Assembly: GCA_013288945.1 (NCBI GenBank)
Contig: JABDAZ010000001.1
Span: 95,001-159,000 of the forward strand
Direction: 5' to 3'
Origin: Bacteroidota bacterium
Lineage (GTDB): Bacteria; Bacteroidota; Bacteroidia; Chitinophagales; Chitinophagaceae
DNA length: 64,000 nucleotides
The notes beneath the pieces are model-generated. The model saw nothing but the letters and a program-made list of their open reading frames with translations, was not told where the DNA came from and did not search any database. Shown here one piece after another: positions 33,829 through 43,947 of this stretch; positions within the stretch are counted from its first letter, which is position 1, and each line of letters opens with the position of its first letter. The translations under genes and the position numbers were made by a program.

Positions 33829-34821
33829 TCAATAACCCCATTTAACCCACGTGGCGCCCCAAGTGAAACCGCCGCCAAATGCAGCAAGCACTAGATTGTC
33901 GCCTTTTTTTAACTGGCTTTCCCAATCGCACAAACACAATGGAATGGTTGCTGCTGTTGTATTTCCATAACGATGGATATTAATCATCACTTTTTCATTG
34001 GAAAGTCCCATGCGTTTTGCAGTGGCATCAATAATACGTTTGTTTGCCTGGTGTGGCACAAGCCATGCAATATCTTCTGACTTTAAATTATTTTTTTCCA
34101 TTAACTCGGCGCTTACATCGGCCATGCGGCTCACGGCATATTTAAATACTGTTTGCCCTTCCTGAAAAATGTAATGATCTTTATTTGCAACAGTTTCATA
34201 AGAAGCTGGTTTTAATGAACCGCCGCCCTTCATATGTAAATAATTTTTTCCGCTGCCGTCGCTTTTTAAAATACTGTCTAATATTCCGAAGCCTTCATAA
34301 TTTGGCTCGAGCAAAACCGCGCCTGCGCCATCGCCAAAAATTACGCAGGTGCTGCGATCGCTGTAATCAACAATGGCGCTCATTTTATCAGAACCTACAA
34401 TAATTATTTTTTTATAACGGCCGCTTTCAATATACATCGCGCCGGTTGTTAATGCATATAAAAACCCGCAACAGGCTGCGCTCATATCATAACCCCAAGC
34501 ATTTTTTGCCCCGATTTTATCACACACAATATTTGCCGTTGCAGGAAAATACATATCGGGCGTAACGGTGGCCACAATCAAACAATCAATCTCCAGCGGA
34601 TCAAGGTTTCTTTTTTTACACAATTCCAAAACTGCGGGAATACACAAATCAGACGTGGCTTTGCCGGTGCCTTTTAATATTCTTCTTTCTTCAACGCCGG
34701 TTCTTGTTTTAATCCATTCATCGTTGGTGTCAACCATTTTTTCAAGGTCGGCATTCGTTAATTTATCTTCAGGTACAAAACCTCCGATGGCTGTAATTGC
34801 TGCGGTTATTTTTTGGCTCAT
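33829..34821 (-). CDS. fabH: Beta-ketoacyl-ACP synthase III
   Basis: The protein has 330 residues with the Cys-His-Asn triad: [12 protein letters not shown] (Cys about 115), [13 protein letters not shown] (His about 256) and [13 protein letters not shown] (Asn about 286). It starts the first condensation of fatty acid synthesis. It is divergent from ruvA across a gap of about 115 bases. Bacteroidota often carry several FabH paralogues, so a special substrate is possible. Confidence 0.95.
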   Translation of the reverse strand: MSQKITAAITAIGGFVPEDKLTNADLEKMVDTNDEWIKTRTGVEERRILKGTGKATSDLCIPAVLELCKKRNLDPLEIDCLIVATVTPDMYFPATANIVCDKIGAKNAWGYDMSAACCGFLYALTTGAMYIESGRYKKIIIVGSDKMSAIVDYSDRSTCVIFGDGAGAVLLEPNYEGFGILDSILKSDGSGKNYLHMKGGGSLKPASYETVANKDHYIFQEGQTVFKYAVSRMADVSAELMEKNNLKSEDIAWLVPHQANKRIIDATAKRMGLSNEKVMINIHRYGNTTAATIPLCLCDWESQLKKGDNLVLAAFGGGFTWGATWVKWGY

Positions 34822-34937
34822 TATATTCCGTTCTTATTAATAAATTATTGTGGCAAAGGTGCTTTAAAATTTTTATTTGCTTTGCAAATTTAGGGATGCC
34901 CGTCTTATCTAAACATTTTTCAACTATTTTCGCGATT

Positions 34938-35522
34938 ATGATTGCTTTTTTGAGAGGGGATTTTGTACACAAAACACCTGCAACTGTTTTTATTGATGTT
35001 CACGGAGTTGGCTATGAAGTATTAATAAGCCTGAATACTTTTTCTAAAATTCAACATTTGGAAAAAGGTATTTTGCAAATTTATTTTCATGTGCGTGAAG
35101 ATGCGCAAATACTTTTCGGCTTTTTTGATATTGACGAAAAAGAAATGTTTATTTTATTATTAAGCGTTTCCGGCGTTGGCGCTTCAACCGCGCGCATGAT
35201 GCTTTCTTCTATGAAGCCCGATGAGATTGCGCGCGCCATTTTGCAGGGCAATACAAAACAGTTAGAAAGTATTAAAGGAATCGGAAGAAAATCTGCAGAA
35301 AGAATTATTTTAGAACTCCGCGATAAAGTCGGCAAAAACATACACGAATCAAATAATTCCCCATTGATAAACAATACCTTGGAGCAAGATGCGTTAAATG
35401 CATTAATTGCCCTCGGAATAGCCAGAACTGCTGCCGAAATGGCCATCAAAAAAGTGATGGCTGCCGATGCCGGTTCTGACAAAGTTGAGGACATCATTAA
35501 GAAAGCCTTAAAATCTTTGTAG
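34938..35522 (+). CDS. ruvA: Holliday junction branch migration protein RuvA
   Basis: The protein has 194 residues. Domain I starts MIAFLRGDFVHKTPATVFID and continues GVGYEVLISLNT. Two helix-hairpin-helix motifs follow (LLLSVSGVGASTARMML; QLESIKGIGRKSAERIILEL), and the C-terminal domain III is present (LNALIALGIARTAAEMAIKK). The frame is open from 34797, but the family begins at the ATG at 34938. It is followed by sprA after 34 bases, a gene order often seen in this phylum. Confidence 0.96.
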   Translation: MIAFLRGDFVHKTPATVFIDVHGVGYEVLISLNTFSKIQHLEKGILQIYFHVREDAQILFGFFDIDEKEMFILLLSVSGVGASTARMMLSSMKPDEIARAILQGNTKQLESIKGIGRKSAERIILELRDKVGKNIHESNNSPLINNTLEQDALNALIALGIARTAAEMAIKKVMAADAGSDKVEDIIKKALKSL

Positions 35523-35556
35523 CCTATCGGAACTGATTTCTACCTAACTAATTCTT

Positions 35557-38500
35557 GTGAAGAGTTTGTCCCGTTTCTTATTTCGACTATTTTTTGCAAC
35601 GGTATTGCTAACCGCCGTTTTGTTTGTGCTTTGCGCAAGCGCTTCGGCAAACCCGTATTTTAAAAGCGATACGATTATACCGTTAAAAAGACTGCCCGAT
35701 TCGCTGCATTTTCCCATCAGCGACAGGAGGGGCGATATATTTACTACTCCCGATAATAATCCTTTCAATTTAAAAGACCCGAAAAATATTAAGGATTCGA
35801 TTGAGTATGATCCAAAAACAAAACAATATTTTATTGTTGAAAAAATCGGAACGCATTATTACCGCAAACCAACTTACCTAACCTTTGATGAATATTTGCG
35901 CATCAAATCGCAGCAGCTTGAAGATGATTATTTCCGCAAGCGCGCAGATATGTTAAGCGCATTAAACAAGAAAAAACCGCAACCAAAATTATCAGTTACA
36001 GAAAGTTTATTCAACCGTCTTTTTGGAAACGCAAAACCTGATATTAAACCGCAGGGAAATGTTGATATTACCGCGGGCTATCAAGGACAAAACGTACAAA
36101 ACCCGACACTTCCGGAAAGCGCGCGCAAAACCGGCGGCTTCGATTTTAATATGGATGCAAACGTAAGTGTGCTTGGAAATATCGGCAATAAACTAAAACT
36201 GCCGATAACTTATAACACGCTTGCGAATTTCGATTTTATGAACCAGCTAAAACTGGATTATACCGGCGGCCCGGATGAAATCATTAAAAAAATTGAAGCA
36301 GGAAATACTTCATTCACCACAAAAAGTACATTAATAACCAGCGCGCAATCTTTGTTTGGGTTAAAAACTCAGTTGCAGTTTGGTAAACTTTCTGTTACCG
36401 CAGTAATCGCAACACAGAAATCTCAAAGCCAGTCGCTTGGTTTGCAAGGCGGCGCTGCCACTACAAATTTCCAGTTTAAGGCAGATGATTATGATGAAAA
36501 CCGTAACTTTTTGCTGGCGCAATATTTTAAAAATAATTACAATAAGGCAATGCAAAGATTGCCAATTGTTACTTCACAAGTACAGATTTTGCGCATGGAA
36601 GTTTGGGTTACCAACCGCAATGGAATAACCGGCCAAATACAAGCGAGAGACGTTGTGGGTTTGATGGATTTGGGAGAATCTACTCCGTATAATAAAAATA
36701 TTCATGCACAAAGCGGTTTGGCTTATCCATTTAATGATGCCAATGATGAGTACCGCAGGATTATTAATGACCCTAACAGCCGTGTTTCATCAACAGCTAT
36801 TAATAAATTAAATTCATTAGGCTTAACGCAGGTGCAGGATTTTGAAAAGGTGTATGCAAAAAAACTGGATTCATCGGCGTATACTTTTTCTCCGCAAATT
36901 GGTTTTATTACATTAACGCAACAGTTGCAGCCAGATGATGTGCTGGCAGTTGCTTATCAATATAGTTACAACGGGCAAATTTACCAGGTTGGTGAATTTT
37001 CTCAGGATATCCCGCCAGATACTACGGCCGGAAATTATTCAGGTTCTTCAAAAGTGCTGTACTTAAAATTGCTGAAAGCAACTTCTCAGCGCACCAACCT
37101 TCCTATCTGGAACCTGATGATGAAAAATATTTATACGCTGAAAACCGGCACAGGCAACGTTCTTACAAATGTTCAGCCAGCAGGTTTCCAGTTAAACATA
37201 TTATATGACGAACCAAGCAAAGGGCAAAAAAGATATTTGCCTGCCGGCGATAAAGTTGGCGTTCCATTATTAAGCGTATTGAATTTAGATCGTTTAAACA
37301 GCCACAACGATCCGCAACCGGATGGTGTGTTTGATTATTTGGAAGGTTATACAATCATCTCAACCCAGGGCAGGATTATATTTCCCGTCCTTCAACCGTT
37401 TGGGAGGGACCTTGATTCGCTTGCTTTCCAAAACTCGCAATCCATTGCACCAACCTATATCTTTCATCAATTGTATGATACAATCAAAGCCGTTGCGCAA
37501 ACTTTTGCAAATGTCGATCGGTATATTATTAGCGGTATTGCGAAAGGACAAGCAACTTCAGATATTTCGCTTGGCGCATTAAATGTGCCGCCTGGTTCTG
37601 TTGTTGTAACTGCCGGCGGACAAACATTAAGAGAAAACGTAGATTATATTGTTGATTATAATTTGGGAACGGTAAAAGTTATTAACCAGGCCATCACCAA
37701 CTCCGGCGTGCCCGTTAATGTTAAGTTTGAAAACAACGCAAGTTTTGGCACACAGCAAAGAAGTTTTACCGGCGTTCGCCTCGATTATCTGGCAACAAAT
37801 ACAGCTAAAGAATCCTTTAATATCGGCGCCACTTTTGAGCGTTTAAAAGAACGCCCTTATTTTACCAAAACAAATTATGGTGAAGATCCAATCGACAATG
37901 TGATGTATGGAACTGATATCAATTATCGTTCGCAATTGCCGCAGGTAACGCGTTTTCTTAATAAATTTTATTCAACAAAAGAAAGCAGTACCATCACCGC
38001 TTATGGTGAAGATGCATTTTTAAAACCCGGCCATCCTGCGCAAATTGGTAAAGGCAGCAGCGGAACAATTTATATTGATGATTTTGAAGGGTCGACAAGT
38101 TCCATTGATTTGCGTTTTCCATTAACAAGCTGGGCGCTTGCTTCAACGCCGCAAAACAACGGGCTTTTTCCCGAAGCTACTTTAAATGATTCTCTTGCTT
38201 ATGGATACAACCGCGCAAAATTGGCGTGGTATAATATTGAACCAACCTTGCAGGACAATACAAATTCAAACAACCCGGTTGCCGGTTATCAAAATTTTGC
38301 TGATCCGCGCATCGCCGCCGTGAGTGTGCAACAATTATTTCCGCAACAAACGCCGCAATTCGGGCAAGCGCAATTGGTAACTTTTGACCTTGCTTATTAT
38401 CCAACAGAAAAAGGCCCTTATAATTTTGAAGTTAAGCCAACAGCAATTTCTGCAGGTACAGACCCAAATACAGGAAAATTATTAAAACCAGCTTCGCGAT

Positions 38501-40128
38501 GGGGCGGAATAATGCGTTCAATTGACCAGACAGATTTTGAAACCAATAATATTCAGTATATAGAATTCTGGATGCAAAACCCGTTTTTATTAAACAGGAG
38601 CAGCGCCGGCGGCCAGTTGTATTTTGATTTGGGAAGTGTGTCTGAAGACATTGTTCAGGATGGGAAAAAAATGTATGAAAATGGTTTGCCAACACCAAAT
38701 ATTACTGCAGCCACAGATACATCCGTTTGGGGACGAGTGCCACTCAACCCGATACAAGTTACCAATGCATTCAGTAATGATCCAACAGATCGGCCTTACC
38801 AGGATGTGGGTTTTGACGGCCTTAATGATGATAGTGAAAGGGTTCATTTCAACAATTATTTAAGCCGCGTTGCCGCAAGTTTTGGAACAGGTTCCGGTGT
38901 TTATCAAAAAGCATTGAATGATCCATCAAATGACAACTTTGTAAACTACCGCGATGCAACTTACGATGCAGCAAAAACTGATATTCTTGGCCGTTATAAA
39001 AACATTAATAACCCGCAGGGAAACTCGCCTGTTGCTTCAACCGGTTCGCAATATGTAAGTGCAGCAACCATGTATCCTGACCAGGAAGATTTGAACCATG
39101 ATAATACATTAAACCAGTTAGAAGCTTATTTTGAATACAAAGTAAACCTTGCGCCAGACAGCATGAGAGTTGGATCAAGTTTTATCACAGACAGTATTTC
39201 TTTTACGCCGAGTGGCGGTGTAAACCAATCTTGGTACCAGTTCAGGATTCCTATTAATGCGTATAATAAAAACGTTGGCAACATTCCGGATTTTAAATCA
39301 ATCCAGTTTATGAGAATGTTCCTTAATGGTTTCAGCGATACTTCTGCTGTCGTTTTTCGTTTTGCAGAATTGCAATTAATAAGAGATTCATGGCGCAATT
39401 TCAGTTACGTTTTAGATACTACCGGAAACTATACTTTGCTGCCGGTTACCAGCACAACTTCTTTTAATGTAACGGCTGTTAATATCGAACAAAACAGTAC
39501 GCGCACGCCAATTCCTTATGTAATTCCGCCGGGCATTCAGCGCCAGCAATCATTAAGCACAAACAATACAAATGTGTTGCTTAATGAACAGGCGATGAGT
39601 TTGCAAATATGTAATCTCGCAAATGGCGATGCGCGCGGAGTTTATAAAACAGTAAACCTCGATTTGCGCAAATATGGAAAGATGGATATGTTCATCCATG
39701 CAGAATCTGCGCAAACACAAACAAGCTTTAATGATTTTGATTTGTACGCTGTAATCCGCCTTGGTAGCGACTTTATAAGCAATTATTATGAAATACAAAT
39801 ACCGCTTCGCAAAACAATTTGGGGCGCAACATCTGCTACAGACATTTGGCCGGATTCGAATGCGCTTAATCTAAACCTGAACCGTTTGATACAATTAAAA
39901 ACGGATAGAAATGCGAACGGAACTTCAGGCAATTATTTTAAAGAAACAGATGCGAACGGAAAAATATATGCGATTTTGGGTAACCCGAATCTTGGCCAGG
40001 TGCAGGCATTTTTCCTTGGCGTAAAAAATGTTCGCCAACCAAATCCGATATGTACAGAAATATGGTTTGATGAATTGCGTTTGTCGGAGATTAATGATGA
40101 AGGCGTTGGGCTGCAATTGGAAGGGTAG
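35557..40128 (+). CDS. sprA: SprA, type IX secretion outer-membrane translocon, N-terminal part (frameshifted)
   Basis: This is the first 1523 residues of SprA, the very large beta-barrel through which T9SS cargo leaves the cell. It starts at a GTG, with a signal peptide (to about residue 31, SASANPYF), and includes family segments such as GAKPDIKPQGN-like NAKPDIKPQGNVDITAGYQG, LKTQLQFGKLSVTAVIATQ, and FIDDFEG-type IYIDDFEGSTSSIDLRFPL. The usual length is about 2300-2500 residues. The frame stops at 40126-40128, right after EINDEG, where the family continues with a Gly-Trp-Ala-Ala segment; that continuation is present in the next frame. One base is missing at about 40105. Confidence 0.93.
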   Translation: MKSLSRFLFRLFFATVLLTAVLFVLCASASANPYFKSDTIIPLKRLPDSLHFPISDRRGDIFTTPDNNPFNLKDPKNIKDSIEYDPKTKQYFIVEKIGTHYYRKPTYLTFDEYLRIKSQQLEDDYFRKRADMLSALNKKKPQPKLSVTESLFNRLFGNAKPDIKPQGNVDITAGYQGQNVQNPTLPESARKTGGFDFNMDANVSVLGNIGNKLKLPITYNTLANFDFMNQLKLDYTGGPDEIIKKIEAGNTSFTTKSTLITSAQSLFGLKTQLQFGKLSVTAVIATQKSQSQSLGLQGGAATTNFQFKADDYDENRNFLLAQYFKNNYNKAMQRLPIVTSQVQILRMEVWVTNRNGITGQIQARDVVGLMDLGESTPYNKNIHAQSGLAYPFNDANDEYRRIINDPNSRVSSTAINKLNSLGLTQVQDFEKVYAKKLDSSAYTFSPQIGFITLTQQLQPDDVLAVAYQYSYNGQIYQVGEFSQDIPPDTTAGNYSGSSKVLYLKLLKATSQRTNLPIWNLMMKNIYTLKTGTGNVLTNVQPAGFQLNILYDEPSKGQKRYLPAGDKVGVPLLSVLNLDRLNSHNDPQPDGVFDYLEGYTIISTQGRIIFPVLQPFGRDLDSLAFQNSQSIAPTYIFHQLYDTIKAVAQTFANVDRYIISGIAKGQATSDISLGALNVPPGSVVVTAGGQTLRENVDYIVDYNLGTVKVINQAITNSGVPVNVKFENNASFGTQQRSFTGVRLDYLATNTAKESFNIGATFERLKERPYFTKTNYGEDPIDNVMYGTDINYRSQLPQVTRFLNKFYSTKESSTITAYGEDAFLKPGHPAQIGKGSSGTIYIDDFEGSTSSIDLRFPLTSWALASTPQNNGLFPEATLNDSLAYGYNRAKLAWYNIEPTLQDNTNSNNPVAGYQNFADPRIAAVSVQQLFPQQTPQFGQAQLVTFDLAYYPTEKGPYNFEVKPTAISAGTDPNTGKLLKPASRWGGIMRSIDQTDFETNNIQYIEFWMQNPFLLNRSSAGGQLYFDLGSVSEDIVQDGKKMYENGLPTPNITAATDTSVWGRVPLNPIQVTNAFSNDPTDRPYQDVGFDGLNDDSERVHFNNYLSRVAASFGTGSGVYQKALNDPSNDNFVNYRDATYDAAKTDILGRYKNINNPQGNSPVASTGSQYVSAATMYPDQEDLNHDNTLNQLEAYFEYKVNLAPDSMRVGSSFITDSISFTPSGGVNQSWYQFRIPINAYNKNVGNIPDFKSIQFMRMFLNGFSDTSAVVFRFAELQLIRDSWRNFSYVLDTTGNYTLLPVTSTTSFNVTAVNIEQNSTRTPIPYVIPPGIQRQQSLSTNNTNVLLNEQAMSLQICNLANGDARGVYKTVNLDLRKYGKMDMFIHAESAQTQTSFNDFDLYAVIRLGSDFISNYYEIQIPLRKTIWGATSATDIWPDSNALNLNLNRLIQLKTDRNANGTSGNYFKETDANGKIYAILGNPNLGQVQAFFLGVKNVRQPNPICTEIWFDELRLSEINDEGVGLQLEG
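40105..40106 (+). other. Single-base deletion (frameshift) in sprA
   Basis: After GGC (40102-40104) only two bases, GT, precede TGG-GCT-GCA-ATT-GGA-AGG-GTA-GAT-ATG, which reads WAAIGRVDM and runs straight into the downstream frame. A single extra G would give one frame of about 2410 codons. It is either a real mutation or a base-call/assembly error. Confidence 0.85.
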
Positions 40129-40130
40129 AT

Positions 40131-42791
40131 ATGAAACTTGCTGATCTCGGAACGGTTTATATTTCCGGCAGCCATAAATCTGCAGGTTTCGGAACAATTG
40201 ATCAGCACATTAATGAACGTTCTACAGATAATATTACACAGGTTGATGGCGCCGCAAATTTGCAATTAGGAAAACTGTTGCCAAAAAAAGCAGCCATTTC
40301 TGTTCCGATGTATGCAAGTATCTCTACATTAACAAGCAAGCCGGAATATGATCCGTTTGATTTGGATATAAAATTAAAAGATAAGCTGAAAGCCGCGCCG
40401 GCAAAGGAACGTGACTCGATCAAAGAACAAGCCGTTGATGCCACCACAATTAAAACAGTCAATTTTACCAATGTTAAAAAGAACAATGTTTCAGGTAAAA
40501 AATTAAAACCCTGGAGCATCGAAAATTTTGATTTGAGTTATTCATATACCCGATCAGAACACCATAATGCTATTGCGGTAGAAGATGAATATATTACCAA
40601 CAAAGGTGGCCTGGGTTACAATTATATTCATACACCAAAATTTTTGCAACCATTTCAAAAAAGAATTAAATCGAGATCGAAATGGTATTCGCTTGTTAAA
40701 GATCTCAACATTAATCCGGTGCCATCGGTATTGAGTTTCAGGGCAGATGTGAACCGGCAATTCGGCGCCTATCGTTCACGGAATATTGGCGGCCCGCAAA
40801 ATATTTTGCCGGAAACTTATAATAAGTTTTTCAATTTTAACCGCAACTATGTTTTGAGATGGGATTTGACAAGATCATTAAACCTTGATTTTTCTGCCAT
40901 TAATCTCGCAGTTGTTGATGAAGACAGCGGCAGGCTGAATAAAAATGGCCGCAGCAAAATGTGGAACAATTTTTTAAAAGGCGGCAGAAATCTTTCTTAC
41001 CAGCAAACTACAAATATTTCCTACGCGTTGCCAACGGCAAAACTTCCATTAATAGATTGGACAACCATCCGCGTTGGTTACAGTTCTACTTATAGCTGGA
41101 CGGCTGCATCTTTACTTGCAACAACACTTGGAAATACGTTGCAAAACACGCAGCAAAAAAATGTAACTGCCGAACTTGATTTTACAAAACTCTACACCAA
41201 ATGGCGATGGATGCGCGCGCTCGAAATAAGCCCGGCAAAAAATGCGCCGCCAAAAACCAATACAATCGGAAAAAATACACCTGATGTTCCGAAAAATAAA
41301 AATGATACAACCAAGAATAAAACCGTTTTAAAAAATCCAAACACACCAGCGCAACTTAACGGCCTTGAAAAAGGTTTGGGAAGAATATTAACTGCGTTGA
41401 AACATGTTAATATCAATTATTCTGAAAATTCTTCATCAACCATTAATGGTTATTTAGACAGCACGCAATTGCTAGGAATGGATCTTAAAACCGGTGAACC
41501 TGGTTTGGGTTATATTTTTGGCAAACAACCAGGCAGAGGTTTTGTAGATCACCTTGCGCAAAAAGGATTAATAACGCATGATACAACTTTGAATTTTCAA
41601 AACCTGCAAGCCTTTAATCAGAAGCTGAGCATCACTGCACAAATACAACCCGTAAGAGATTTAAGTATTGATCTAAGCTTTGATAAAAATTTTGGAAAAA
41701 CATATTCAGAATTGTTTAAGGATACAATTGGCAACGGAAGCTATGCGCACCTGAATCCCTATACTGGCGGCACTTTCAGCGTAAGCTTTATTTCTATAAA
41801 AACATTATTTGAAAAAAATTCGCCCGACCAGGTTTCCGGAACTTTTCAAAAATTTGAAGGTTATCGCGCTATAATTTCTGATCGTTTGGGAAATAAAAAT
41901 CCATATTCAGGATCGCAGGGCGCAGATGGATTTTATAAAGGTTACGGGCAATATTCGCAGGATGTATTAATACCTGCATTCATCGCCGCGTACACTGGAA
42001 AAGATCCTAAAAAGATTTCATTAATAGATGAAACAAATTCGAGTATTCGTTCCAATCCTTTTTCCGGTTATTTGCCAAGGCCGAATTGGCGCATCGCTTA
42101 CAATGGTTTAAGCAAACTGCCGTTTTTTGATAAAATTTTTACAAGTTTTAATATAACCAATGCATACACAAGTACGCTAAGTATGGGCGGTTTCACTTCA
42201 TCATTATTATACCAGGATCCTTTTGGCATTCGTTATCCAGGATTTATAGATACAACTTCCGGCAATTTTGTTCCGTTTTTTGCGGTGCCGAACATAACTA
42301 TTACAGAACAATTTGCGCCGCTGTTAAATATCGATATGCAATTTGTAAACCAGTTGCAGGCGCGCATTGGCTTTAATAAATCAAGGCAGTTAAGTTTGAG
42401 TATGATCGATTATCAAATGACCGAAAGCCGCTCAACAGAATTTACAATTGGTGGTGGTTGGAAGAAAAAAGGTTTGCCCATTCCATTTAAAATAAAAATG
42501 CCAGGCAAAACGGAAGCCTCGAAAAAATTAGATAATACATTAACCTTTCGCCTTGATATAAGCATCCGCGACGATGTGACCTCAAACACATATCTCGATC
42601 AAACGGCTGCATTGCCAACAGGCGGACAAAAAGTAATTACCATTTCGCCATCGATTGATTATGTATTAAGCAACCGCATTAATATGAAATTATATTTCGA
42701 TCAAAGAAGGGTTGATCCAAAAATATCAAGCTCGCCGCCAATTACAACAACACGCGGCGGTTTGCAAATACGCATTTCATTAGCGCCATAA
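40131..42791 (+). CDS. sprA: SprA, C-terminal part (frameshifted)
   Basis: This is 886 residues from the ATG at 40131, but true homology already starts at about 40107 (WAAIGRVD before the Met). It carries the remaining SprA sequence: MKLADLGTVYISGSHKSAGF, NLQLGKLLPKKAAISVP, LKPWSIENFDLSYSYTRSEH, SFRADVNRQFGAYRSRN and the final barrel strands ending GGLQIRISLAP. It has no signal peptide, so it could not work alone as a barrel. It should be read as the second half of the same gene. Confidence 0.92.
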   Translation: MKLADLGTVYISGSHKSAGFGTIDQHINERSTDNITQVDGAANLQLGKLLPKKAAISVPMYASISTLTSKPEYDPFDLDIKLKDKLKAAPAKERDSIKEQAVDATTIKTVNFTNVKKNNVSGKKLKPWSIENFDLSYSYTRSEHHNAIAVEDEYITNKGGLGYNYIHTPKFLQPFQKRIKSRSKWYSLVKDLNINPVPSVLSFRADVNRQFGAYRSRNIGGPQNILPETYNKFFNFNRNYVLRWDLTRSLNLDFSAINLAVVDEDSGRLNKNGRSKMWNNFLKGGRNLSYQQTTNISYALPTAKLPLIDWTTIRVGYSSTYSWTAASLLATTLGNTLQNTQQKNVTAELDFTKLYTKWRWMRALEISPAKNAPPKTNTIGKNTPDVPKNKNDTTKNKTVLKNPNTPAQLNGLEKGLGRILTALKHVNINYSENSSSTINGYLDSTQLLGMDLKTGEPGLGYIFGKQPGRGFVDHLAQKGLITHDTTLNFQNLQAFNQKLSITAQIQPVRDLSIDLSFDKNFGKTYSELFKDTIGNGSYAHLNPYTGGTFSVSFISIKTLFEKNSPDQVSGTFQKFEGYRAIISDRLGNKNPYSGSQGADGFYKGYGQYSQDVLIPAFIAAYTGKDPKKISLIDETNSSIRSNPFSGYLPRPNWRIAYNGLSKLPFFDKIFTSFNITNAYTSTLSMGGFTSSLLYQDPFGIRYPGFIDTTSGNFVPFFAVPNITITEQFAPLLNIDMQFVNQLQARIGFNKSRQLSLSMIDYQMTESRSTEFTIGGGWKKKGLPIPFKIKMPGKTEASKKLDNTLTFRLDISIRDDVTSNTYLDQTAALPTGGQKVITISPSIDYVLSNRINMKLYFDQRRVDPKISSSPPITTTRGGLQIRISLAP

Positions 42792-42813
42792 AAACTTATT
42801 AATAAACTTTTGC

Positions 42814-42856
42814 CAGTTGGCGGATTAATAAATTGAAAATATTAATCCGCCAACTG
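42814..42856 (+). terminator. Long perfect hairpin after sprA
   Basis: A 17-bp perfect stem (42814-42830 with 42840-42856, core GTTGGCGGATTAATA) with a 9-base loop lies 23 bases after the stop codon. It has no T run on the plus strand, so it may act as an mRNA 3'-end stabiliser or as a terminator with help. Confidence 0.55.
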
Positions 42857-42917
42857 CATCTGCCAACCATCATCTCATTTCTCTCCGCTATCTTTATATA
42901 AATACTTTAATCAACAC

Positions 42918-43835
42918 ATGCAAAACCTGGTTTCCATTTGCATTCCTGCATATAAGAGAACAATATTTTTAAAACGGTTGCTGGATTCAATCGCCACTCA
43001 AATCTATAAAAATTTTGAAGTAATTGTTACAGATGACAGCCCGGATGATGATGTAAAACAATTGTGTGATTTGTATACTAATCAATTCACTTTATTTTAT
43101 TACCGGAATATTAAACAACTAGGAACGCCTGAAAACTGGAACGAAGCGATAAGAAAATCGAATACGCCATGGATAAAAATAATGCATGATGATGATTGGT
43201 TTACTGATGAAAAAAGTTTGCATGAATTTATTAATGCGATCGAAAAAAATCCATCATCATCATTTATTTTTTCTGCGTATAAAAATGTTTTTATTAATGA
43301 AAATAAAACGAAAGATATTTTTATTAATACCTTTCGTTACAACATGCTTTGCAAAAAACCCGTCACACTTTTTTCTGAAAATAGTATTGGCCCGCCAAGT
43401 TGTGTAATTTTTAAAAAGAATAATATTTTGTTCGATAACAAATTTCAATGGGTTGTGGACTTTGATTTTTACATCCGTTATTTATTGTCGGCAAAACCAT
43501 TTTATATAAAAAAAGTATTAATAAATATCGGCATCAGCGATACGCAGGTAACGCAACAAAGTTTTAGAAAACCGGAAATAGAAATTCCAGAAAATTTTTT
43601 GCTGCTGCAAAAAGTTGGCTCAGCGCAGTTAAAAAATATTTTGGTTTTTGATGCTTGGTGGCGCTTAATAAGAAATTTGAAAATTAAAAATATAGCGTAT
43701 ATAAAAAGCTTTGGTTACAATGGAGATGTGCCAGAAAAAATTATTTCCATCATAAATTTTCAAAATAAAATCCCTTCATCAATTTTAAATATTGGCATCG
43801 TTTCAAAGTTATTAATGTTGATTTGTTTTCTGTAA
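42918..43835 (+). CDS. Glycosyltransferase family 2
   Basis: The protein has 305 residues and is of the GT-A fold: LVSICIPAYKRTIFLKRLLDS at the start, the nucleotide-binding Asp in EVIVTDDSPDDD, and the metal-binding motif in IKIMHDDDWF (about residues 88-97). The C-terminal 100 residues are variable and probably bind the acceptor. It lies near two GT4 genes and a YfhO protein, consistent with surface glycan synthesis. The acceptor cannot be read. Confidence 0.88.
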   Translation: MQNLVSICIPAYKRTIFLKRLLDSIATQIYKNFEVIVTDDSPDDDVKQLCDLYTNQFTLFYYRNIKQLGTPENWNEAIRKSNTPWIKIMHDDDWFTDEKSLHEFINAIEKNPSSSFIFSAYKNVFINENKTKDIFINTFRYNMLCKKPVTLFSENSIGPPSCVIFKKNNILFDNKFQWVVDFDFYIRYLLSAKPFYIKKVLINIGISDTQVTQQSFRKPEIEIPENFLLLQKVGSAQLKNILVFDAWWRLIRNLKIKNIAYIKSFGYNGDVPEKIISIINFQNKIPSSILNIGIVSKLLMLICFL

Positions 43836-43947
43836 AGTGCGCCAGTAAAGCGTTTCAGCCGAAATTATTTTTTTGTAAATAAGTGTATAATCGTTTGCAT
43901 TTATTAGATAAGTGAAAGATTATATTTACTTTGCGCAAAAAACTAAA

